DNA of 64,000 nucleotides from Rachicladosporium sp. CCFEE 5018 (taxonomy: Eukaryota > Ascomycota > Dothideomycetes > Cladosporiales > Cladosporiaceae). How positions within the stretch are numbered: position 1 is the first letter of the stretch; each line of letters opens with the position of its first letter. Position numbers and translations under genes: made by a program. This document shows positions 56,646 to 64,000 of the stretch, piece by piece. The notes under the pieces are model-generated. The model did no database searches, had not been told where the DNA came from, and saw nothing but the letters and a program-made list of their open reading frames with translations. The stretch spans positions 1,587,113-1,651,112 of the forward strand of contig KZ111144.1 in assembly GCA_002077045.2 (NCBI GenBank), in the 5' to 3' direction.

Positions 56646-58145
56646 CTATACTCCGCACATCTGCGGCTCGAACACTCTCGCCAAGCTGTACACCGGGGAG
56701 GTCTTCCTGTGCCGCTCATCCAACGCGCTCTCTGTCACACTCCCGGCCGCTTCCTCTACGTGATTGGAGGCCGCACCACCAGTGGGGTAGATGCTAGAGA
56801 ACATGGCATCGACGTTCGCACTTGCTGGCCTCGAAACGGTCTCGCCGACCTCAGGCATCGAGCCCAGAACGCCATGTACACCCTCCGAGACAGCTGGTAT
56901 GACTCCCATGGTCCCAGGTGTGCCTTTCGACCCCGACGTAATAGCTAACGCCAAGACAAGCAGCGCCAGGCATGCGATGGCCACATTGCGCCAGTCTTGC
57001 GCTAGGAGGTAGATGTAATTCCGCAGAAGGATCGTGAGAGGGATGTCCTTGGGTCGGTAGATGGGAGGTAGGTCTGAGTGCATGTTGGCAGTCATTGGCT
57101 CCGCATCACAAGATAGCGCAGTCTTTTGCAGCTCATCCTGTTGCTGACGATCTGCGTCTGCCTTCACGCGCTCGTGCGCCAAAAGCACCTGCTCCTCCAC
57201 GAGTTCTCGTATCCTGTCCGCCTCGTCCTGCTCCGTTGCCCTCGCCTCAGCAGCTTCCTCCCTCTTCCTCGCCTCGAGTCTCCGCCTCGTCTCGCCATCG
57301 ATCCGCGGCACGATCTCAACATCCACACTCTCCATCTCCCGCCACGCTGCAGTCCACGCTTCGCGTCCCATGAGGCCATTCGCAGCGAAGACCCGAACGG
57401 TCCAAGCCTGTCTGCCTGTTTCGGAGTCCTCAATGGTCTCGCCGCAAGTATCGCATGCATCCGCGCCGTCGAAGTCCGACACGCTGGACCCAAGACCGGA
57501 GTCACTCGACAGCGAGTCCATTGAGAGCCGAGTGGGTCGGCGGAAGTGTCCGCAGTTCGTCACACTTCCATTACCAAGGGCAAGCGCCTCCAACAGCCTC
57601 TCCACCAGCGTCTCGAAGTCCCCTTCTGGATGCGGGATCAGCAGGCCGCGCTGCAGCATTGTGGCTGAGATCTTGGACTCGAGGTGTTGCAGGTTCTGCC
57701 ATGTCTTCGCTGGTAGCAACTTCTGGAGGGAAGCGTAGGACCAGGGGAGCGAGACTGGGAGGAGGGTAACGTGTAGAAGGACTAGAGGGTAGTCGAGATT
57801 GGGTCTTGGCGTTCGTCGGGCGGATCGCGGACTGTTCGTTGTGCTTCTGGTGGGCGAACCGGTCCTGAGGCGACGAAGTCGCGGACGGGTGGGCGTGAGT
57901 GGCGTGAAGGGTCGGGAATGGTAGATAGACTTATTCGCTGTCGCATGAACGCGTATTGGAGAGTCGCGATTGGGACTAAGTGGTCTCGCATCCTCATCTT
58001 CGCTCTCGGTCACGAAACCATCGTCCTTTCTCGATGTCGGCGCATCCAGTCCGTATGCCCTTCTGACGTCCTCTGGTAGCCCAGCTGGTGGCAACTCGCT
58101 CCTTCCTATGTCGACCTGATCATTTGCTTCCGTATGCTCCGCCAT
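56646..58145 (-). CDS. Conserved fungal protein with C-terminal membrane anchor, diverged copy
   Basis: 499 residues. Nearly identical to the A/C protein up to GTPGTMGV (about residue 415), then a quite different tail (for example TGGAASNHVEEAAG versus AGTTTSSYMHEEGK). The tail lies beyond the membrane helix and is probably lumenal and under weak constraint. The divergence extends into the intergenic DNA, so it is a property of the segment and not only of the protein. Confidence 0.85.
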   Translation of the reverse strand: MAEHTEANDQVDIGRSELPPAGLPEDVRRAYGLDAPTSRKDDGFVTESEDEDARPLSPNRDSPIRVHATANKSIYHSRPFTPLTPTRPRLRRLRTGSPTRSTTNSPRSARRTPRPNLDYPLVLLHVTLLPVSLPWSYASLQKLLPAKTWQNLQHLESKISATMLQRGLLIPHPEGDFETLVERLLEALALGNGSVTNCGHFRRPTRLSMDSLSSDSGLGSSVSDFDGADACDTCGETIEDSETGRQAWTVRVFAANGLMGREAWTAAWREMESVDVEIVPRIDGETRRRLEARKREEAAEARATEQDEADRIRELVEEQVLLAHERVKADADRQQQDELQKTALSCDAEPMTANMHSDLPPIYRPKDIPLTILLRNYIYLLAQDWRNVAIACLALLVLALAITSGSKGTPGTMGVIPAVSEGVHGVLGSMPEVGETVSRPASANVDAMFSSIYPTGGAASNHVEEAAGSVTESALDERHRKTSPVYSLARVFEPQMCGV

Positions 58146-58400
58146 TCCGCTTAGCTTAGCAACTCATCATGTCGAGCTCGTGCATGAGGAATGCTCAAGT
58201 CGCGTGTTTGTCGAAAAGGTTGGCACAGCAACACATCGATGTGTTCGAACATCCTCGACTCACTTGCGACACGCTTCTCGCCTACAGGGACAGCGTCCAC
58301 ATACATCATGCTGTGCTTCGGTATGAGACGACTGCCAGCGCTGTGTGCTCTCGATGTTTGCCATTGATTGAAGGTCTATATACTGAGATCGCTTGTAAGT

Positions 58401-58526
58401 GCTCCCCAGAGGTGGAGTGATGGGTGCTTGGAGCATGCCACGGCGCTGAGATAGACAGTGGCAGAGATGCTGCTCCGGAGATCATCCGCGCAGCGTCGAG
58501 ATCGTAGTACTTGCCAGTGTACGGAA
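58401..58526. other. 126-bp insertion relative to copies A and C
   Basis: Lies between a GTAAGT at 58396 and the sequence GCCGAAGCAGG shared with A/C, upstream of the monooxygenase. No terminal inverted repeats, target duplication or recognisable element. It could equally be a deletion in A/C across a 2-base microhomology. Confidence 0.7.
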
Positions 58527-58723
58527 GCCGAAGCAGGCCATGCTTGCTGGTGACGTGGTTCATCTAATTAGTCTATCGCTACATCGATGGACTGTACACC
58601 GGCTCTGTCACAACTTCCTCCCGTTCTTCCTTTTGTGCTATTTCTGCTGTTTTTGGAGTTGTTCTTGAGGAGAAGGGACAGCATCTCGTTGCATTGTCAA
58701 GTCCTGCAGGATCGCACACCAAG

Positions 58724-59997
58724 ATGTCTGCCTTTCACCCGAAATCCGTAATTATAGTTGGCGGCTCTCTCGCTGGCTTGATGCACGCTTTGACGTTTCT
58801 GTCCTCGAAAGATCCACCATCAGTCAGAATCTTAGAACGGTCACCCACGAACCTACTTCACAACCAAGGCGCTGGTGTTGTTGCGGGCAATGAAACGCAG
58901 GAGTTCTTCGAAAAGGTCGTGAGGCCAGGACGAGAGATCGCCATTACCAGCAAATGTCGACTGTACCTGAACCGCAAAGGAGAGGTGATGGAAGGCAGTG
59001 TGGAGAATCGACAGCAACGTATGACTAGCTGGGATCTGCTGTGAGATCACGATCGAGCGTTGTGTGTGTGTACTGCTCTCTGACGTTCACCAGATATCAT
59101 CTTCTACGATGGCGAGTCGATGGACTGGAGAGCGAGTATGTCACTGGCCTTAAGCCTGACGACAGACCGAAGTCGCAGTACGAGAACGGCTGTACCATCA
59201 AGTCCGTCGAGGAAGCTGGCCACAAAGTCAAAGTCACCTGGACGAATCAGGACTCTAGCGAGCAAAGTGCGGAAGCGGACATGGTCATTGGTGCAGACGG
59301 AGGCTCTTCAACGATGCGGCGTCTACTCAACCCAGACTCCACTCGCTCTTACGTAGGCTACGTAGCATGGCGAGGTACCTTGCCAGAGACAGAGCTCTCT
59401 GCATCCGCCACAAAGGTCTTCAGCGAGCAATTCGCATTCTACCATCAGACTGGCTGCCAATTACTCGGATACCTGATCCCCGGTCACAATGGCACTCTGG
59501 AGCCTGGCAAAAGACTCTTCAACTGGATCTGGTACCGCAACTATCCCGAAGGTAGCGAGGAGCTCGAAGACCTTATGACAGGCACGGACGGGAAGCGTCA
59601 TGCTATCACATTACCCATCAGCACCATGAATCTATCGGTATGGGAGAAGCAGAAGAAGCTCGCCCCAGAAGTGCTCCCACCGCAGTACGCAGAGGTTGTG
59701 AACACGACTAAGGAGGCGTTCATCCAGTGTGTCACAGACAACATCAGTGATCAGAACAGCTTTCTTGGCGGCAAGGTGGTCCTTGTCGGTGATGCATTGG
59801 CTGGCTTCCGACCGCACACTGCTGCTTCCACTGGACAGGCTGCCTTTGATGCGTTGAGGCTTGGTGAGCTGCTAGGTGGCGAGATCAGTCGAAAGCAGTA
59901 TGACGAGGCTATATTGGACTTTGCGAAGAAGACTCAAGCGCATGGCGTGTATCTGGGGCAGCGGTCTCAGTTTGGCGAGCATCCGTTCAATGGGTGA
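58724..59997 (+). CDS. FAD-dependent monooxygenase, diverged copy
   Basis: Exons 58724-59040 and 59094-59997, intron 53 bp (two bases longer in its GT run), 406 residues. All flavoprotein motifs are intact. A handful of replacements versus A/C (for example Ile to Met after GGSST, Ser-to-Asn at PGHSG/PGHNG). Both copies look functional. Confidence 0.92.
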
Positions 59998-60051
59998 TGC
60001 CTCGCAATTTGAACGTAGAGCCTCTGAATCAACGTCGTTCAATGTACATGG

Positions 60052-60973
60052 CTAAATAATCATGCCAGGTTGCGCCGTCATCCCATCATCATCATTACTC
60101 CGCACTCCCGTGATGACACTATCCTTTCTATCTCCCAAGATCCGTCGCATCATCCGCTTCACCCAAGCCGCTTCAACGTAGTCTGGCAGCAGAGTCCTAG
60201 ACGTCCCCTCCAGATACCATGGCTGCACGATAATCATCTCACATTCCGAAAGTCTCAGCCAACGAAACCTCACTAGCCCTCCGAGCCTACCGTCCTGTCC
60301 TTCCCTCGTGATCGAATTATCTGAACGGTACGGGCCCAGGTCCTCTTGCGTGACCTCAACGTAGATCGTCAGTTTCCGGAGGCCAGTAAGTCGTGAGAGT
60401 GTGATGTCATGGAGCGGTAGTCGCCACGGTTGCCGTGTGGAAGTGCAGCACAGCACTATGTGGCGGATTTGCTCGCGTTGCCAAGGCTTGAGGCGAGCGA
60501 GGAAGTTCTCCAGGTAGACTCTGTCTGCGAAAATGAAAGTGGTTGTTCGTAGGAGAGTTGAAGCAAGCGCATCATGGAAGGCTTTGCAGACGAGAGGCAG
60601 GCCGAATATGAAAGGGGCCTTGGACTGCATGCATCGGGCGTGTCGACGAGACCATGGAGCCAGGGGAGGCATAGAGTCAAGTGCCCTTTGCTTCGGGGGA
60701 TCGAGGCAAGTATGAATGCTGGTATGGTAGCCGCGTAGACTGGCGCCTAGCTCTCCGACATGGACGTGTTGCTCATCGCCTAGGACAAGGTCGAAGATCT
60801 GGCAGCGCAGCTCGGCTGGTAGTCGTAACAATGGCACCAATTCGTTTGATGCAATTACACTGAAGCATAGAGAACATGAGCATGTGGCTCTCGGTTGCTC
60901 GAGTGATGATATGAGCGTATTAAGTGCAACTAAACGGAAGGACTTACACAACTTCTGCGCCGTCAATGGCCAT
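60052..60973 (-). CDS. F-box-like protein, diverged copy
   Basis: Exons 60948-60973 (ATG at 60973) and 60052-60859, 277 residues starting MAIDGAEVV. Same splice sites as A/C. The segment 60276-60500 differs at many third-codon positions while its neighbours are nearly identical, so selection preserved the protein there. Confidence 0.75.
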
Positions 60974-61697
60974 TGAGTGTGAACTTGATTCGTGTGATGT
61001 CGTTAGTCGGAACAGAGGTTATATGTGCCACACCATCAATGCCAAGACGATTGAATAGGTATCGAGACGTTACCCTGCTCGACCACACTGCTTGTGATGT
61101 GGTGACATGGTGATGTCGATCGAGACTCTCAGTGGCTATATGGTAACTGACGCTAGTGGGTGATGAGCTTGGCAGAGGCTGGCCAGAGAGGGTCTTTTTG
61201 GCCATGAACATGCAGTCTCACATCGCCATGCATCTTATTAATCGCAAGCCAACGCGAGCACTTGTTCAAAGGAGTTACACACATGCAATGCTGCATCAGC
61301 ATAGTGCAGCTTCAGCATTCGTGATGGCTGAAGCGCGATGACAATGGGCGCAGCATCTGATCGCTCCTCGCGACACCGCTGACTGCTGCTTGAAGTTCCA
61401 TCGCACACTAGAGTCCCCCGTGTCAGCTATAGCGGCGACTGCACGGAGACAGCCCTACCTCCCAAAGATCATTCAATTGCCTGACACCTCCACTGCCAGG
61501 CGACAGCTGTCGTTGTGTCCATCCACCGGCTTTCCTCATCTGGTGTGCCCAATGCCGAGCTATATTCGCCAAGTACTTCATCTCTTGTACGGCCATGGGT
61601 TCCACATCGCAGCTTCGAATTCTGCTCTCTCCGCACGATCTCTGGGGTATCATCTAGGGGTGGATCATCTTGTTCTGGGGCCACTCCGGGGCGTGCT

Positions 61698-63346
61698 GGA
61701 TTTCCTACTACTGGGCTATGATCAAGGATTGTTCGGCGGCATTCTCCCTGGAGCACGATTCCTCGATATGCTCGGCAACCCCAACCCAACCATGACCGGC
61801 CTTGTCACCGCCATCTATGATATCGGATGTGCTTTCGGTGCTGTGGCTGCGTTCATATGGGGCGAGAGGATAGGCAGAAAGAAGAGCATCTTCATTGCGA
61901 ACTTCATCGGTACGTACTTTGTCGAACTGGGTGTCAGGATGTGGCTGATCTCATGAAACAGTCATCATCGGCGCTGCGCTCCAAACAGCATGCGTCAACT
62001 ACTCGATGATGGCCGTTGCTCGTGTCGTAGCGGGCGTCGGGGTCGGCTTCTCGACGGTCGCAGTCCCGATCTTACAGTCTGAGACCTTACCTTCCCGCAA
62101 TCGCGGCTCTCTGCTAGTCGTGCAGTCAGCGCTGATCATCATCGGCGTCGCGTTGGCGTCTTGGCTCTGCTTCGCGACGCTCTTCGCCAACAGCAGCCTG
62201 CAATGGCGGTTCCCAATCGCTTGCCAGATGATATTCTCCTCACTCGTTCTTTGCTGCTGTCCGTTCCTGTGCGATACACCAAGGTGGCTGGCACAGCGCG
62301 GAGAACACGATAAAGCTAGACACGTCATTGCCAGACTGCTCGACAAGGACGATAGTGATCCAGGAGTCACTGGCCAGCTGAATGAGATCTTGGAGGCGAT
62401 CAATCTCGAGGCTGCAGATGGCGAAGCATCGTGGTCGGAAGTCTTCAGCAATGCTACGAAGTCGCGCAACTTGCAGCGAGTAAGTCACCTTTGTTCGTCC
62501 ACGATCACCATACTTGATACTCATAGAAACCGCAGGTCCTGCTCGGCATGGGTCCCTACATGATGAACCAATGGTCCGGCGTCAACGCCCTCTGCTACTA
62601 CCTCGCCTACATCTTCGAGCGCTACCTCGGCTTCTCTACACAAATGGCACTGATCCTCGCCTCCGTGGCCTTCACCCAATACGCCGTTATGAGCTGGCCG
62701 CCGTACTTCTACATGGACAAGCTGGGACGCCGCTGGTCGGTCATCCTCTCCTCAGCCGGTTGCGCCACTTGTATGGCGCTCATCGCAGGCTGTCTGCTTG
62801 CGAAGAACTCCGCCGGGGCGGCGGGGGCGGTGGCATTCAGCTTTCTATTCCTAGATTGCTTCACTTTGGGCATACTCCCGGTGTCCTGGTCTTACTCAGC
62901 AGAGATTCAGCCATTGCGAGTGCGGAATAAGGCGACTGCAGTCGGCGTGTTCAGCCATTGGCTTTCAAATTGTCAGTTCTCAAGAACCCCCTCCCCCTTC
63001 TCCCACATCTCCCCGAGATCCCGCTGACGCCTCACCCTCCAGTCGTCGTCGTAATGATCACGCCTATAGCCATGAACGCCATTGGCGGCAACTACTTCTG
63101 GATCTGGGCCATCGTGTGTGCCAGCTTCTGCCCACTAACGTACTTCTTCGCCATCGAGACTTCGGGCCGCACGCTAAGCAGATCGACCAGATGTTCCACA
63201 GCAGACCTCGGGTCCTGATGGGTCTTGATAAGGAGAGTACGAAGGTGATCAGAACGACTGCTGCGGATGAGGAGAACCGGTTCAAGGCTTTTGCGGCGAT
63301 GGGGGAGAAGGGTGGGGTTGAGGAGGTGGAGGAGAAGAGTCTGTGA
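61698..63346 (+). pseudogene. MFS sugar-transporter pseudogene lacking start, with frameshift
   Basis: A 402-bp deletion (A positions 7513-7914) at a GCT microhomology removes the start codon and first 20 codons, fusing upstream DNA in frame to LDFLLLGYDQG. Exons are then 61698-61909, 61962-62479, 62536-62971 and 63043 onward; the A/C intron at 9096-9149 is absent (junction 62880/62881). The two nonsense codons of A/C are sense codons here. Near 63175 a one-base net loss (CTGGGACAG to CTAAGCAG) shifts the frame, ending it at 63218 instead of 63346 and changing only the cytosolic tail. A fused frame with an in-frame ATG at 61552 exists, so a rearranged product is possible but unlikely to be a normal carrier. 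Confidence 0.85.
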
Positions 63347-63653
63347 AGCGTTCTAATCCGGAATGAGTGCGGCCTTGCTACCACGTCTGTTACAGCGACT
63401 AATCCTCGACTACAAGGCACAACGCATATTGTCTGTTGCTACACCAGAAACTCAAAGCAGAAGCTCTCATAGCAGCCGAGGTCGGAGAGGGGCGAAAGTC
63501 AATTCCCTTGTTCAATGCAACTCCAACTCCATGCCTACAAAGGCACCAAACTACTTCGTTCATAGACCAGGGAAACTCACCACGCAGCATACGCTTCATT
63601 GATCCTACATACCACCTCACTTTCAACATTTGCGTTGCGTGCACAACGCGATC

Positions 63654-64000
63654 ATGCCCCTTACCCTCCACCACCTAGGCATCTCCCAATCCGAACGCAT
63701 CCTCTGGCTGCTCGAAGAACTCGAAATCCCCTATAAGCTAGTAAAACACACCCGCGCCCCAGCCCTCGCACCCGAATCTCTCAAATCCCTCCCCGGGAAC
63801 TCCACTGGCAAAGCTCCCTTTCTGGAGGATTCCGACTATGGCATCACGCTCAACGAATCCGCCGCCATAGCCGAATGGATCATCACGAAACACGGCTCTG
63901 GCCGCCTCGCCCTCAAACCAGACGATCCAAACTACGCGGAGTACTTACGCTGGTTCCACTTCGCGAACGGCACCCTGCAGCCAGCGTTCGTGACGAGTAT
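63654..64000 (+). CDS. Glutathione S-transferase, diverged copy, cut by window end
   Basis: First 115 codons of the GST, running off the window. Almost identical to A/C here (SLPGN for SLSGN near residue 50), although the DNA just upstream is more diverged, so an identity boundary lies near the start codon. Confidence 0.92.
   Translation, partial: MPLTLHHLGISQSERILWLLEELEIPYKLVKHTRAPALAPESLKSLPGNSTGKAPFLEDSDYGITLNESAAIAEWIITKHGSGRLALKPDDPNYAEYLRWFHFANGTLQPAFVTS

Larger units (their letters stand above)
53741..64000. repeat. Diverged block copy D
   Basis: Same gene order and orientation as copies A and C, with scattered substitutions and several indels: 33 bases replaced by one at 54212, a 126-bp insertion at 58401-58526, a 402-bp deletion at 61697/61698 and loss of one intron at 62880/62881. 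Divergence is patchy: nearly identical over 53741-54211 and again over the GST near the window end, but far higher around 56370-56915, 60276-60500 and 62270-62520. Intergenic stretches 54708-55352, 56185-56645, 58146-58723, 60974-61697 and 63347-63653 hold no further gene that I can support. Confidence 0.92.

Noticed and set aside
1..64000. Transposons, CRISPR arrays, biosynthetic cluster
   Set aside because: No transposase or reverse-transcriptase motifs, no terminal repeats, no regularly spaced repeats and no PKS/NRPS core other than the DIP2/Cps1 housekeeping-type protein.

Overview
This window is nuclear DNA of a filamentous ascomycete. Evidence: genes on both strands with short spliceosomal introns (mostly 47-70 bp, GT...AG, with CTAAC or CTGAC-like branch points), a uS7 ribosomal protein, UTP10, importin beta, a SUR2-type sphingoid hydroxylase, a Cps1/DIP2-type adenylating protein and several proteins of ascomycete type. 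Gene content and the two-copy state fit a Dothideomycete black yeast with a duplicated or hybrid genome (Hortaea- or Friedmanniomyces-like). That placement is inference.

The window is four contigs joined by three 100-N gaps. Contig A (1-11370) and contig D (53741-64000) each carry the same set: multi-pass membrane protein, RPS5, a tail-anchored protein, FAD monooxygenase, F-box-like protein, sugar-transporter pseudogene, GST. Contig A ends with the tail of an acidic protein, and D runs off the window inside the GST. Contig B (11471-34918) holds single-copy genes: DIP2/Cps1 C-terminus, vanadium-haloperoxidase-like/PAP2 protein, NmrA-like protein, NRDE2-N-like protein, UTP10, RING-H2 membrane protein, F-box-like protein, GFA/CENP-V protein, an unknown, importin beta, SUR2 and the start of a RING/LysM protein. 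Contig C (35019-53640) restarts in that same LysM gene with a 346-bp identical overlap, so B and C are really adjacent. It continues with an MFS carrier, a bZIP factor and the complete membrane protein, then repeats all of contig A (42271-53640), identical by eye except for two bases.

The A/C version and the D version of the block are diverged copies (homeologs, alleles or old duplicates), mostly only a few differences per 100 bases but with patches of much higher divergence. The main biology is their fate. RPS5, the monooxygenase and the F-box-like gene are intact in both. The sugar transporter is broken in both, by different lesions: two stop codons in A/C; a 402-bp start deletion and a frameshift in D. 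One transporter intron is present in A/C and cleanly absent in D. The membrane-protein gene has lost a 3' splice site in D.

The genes are mostly housekeeping (ribosome, rRNA processing, nuclear import, sphingolipid hydroxylation) plus accessory oxidoreductases and transporters. I see no secondary-metabolite cluster, transposon, CRISPR array, tRNA or rRNA gene. No undescribed system stands out; the notable signals are duplicate-gene evolution and assembly structure.
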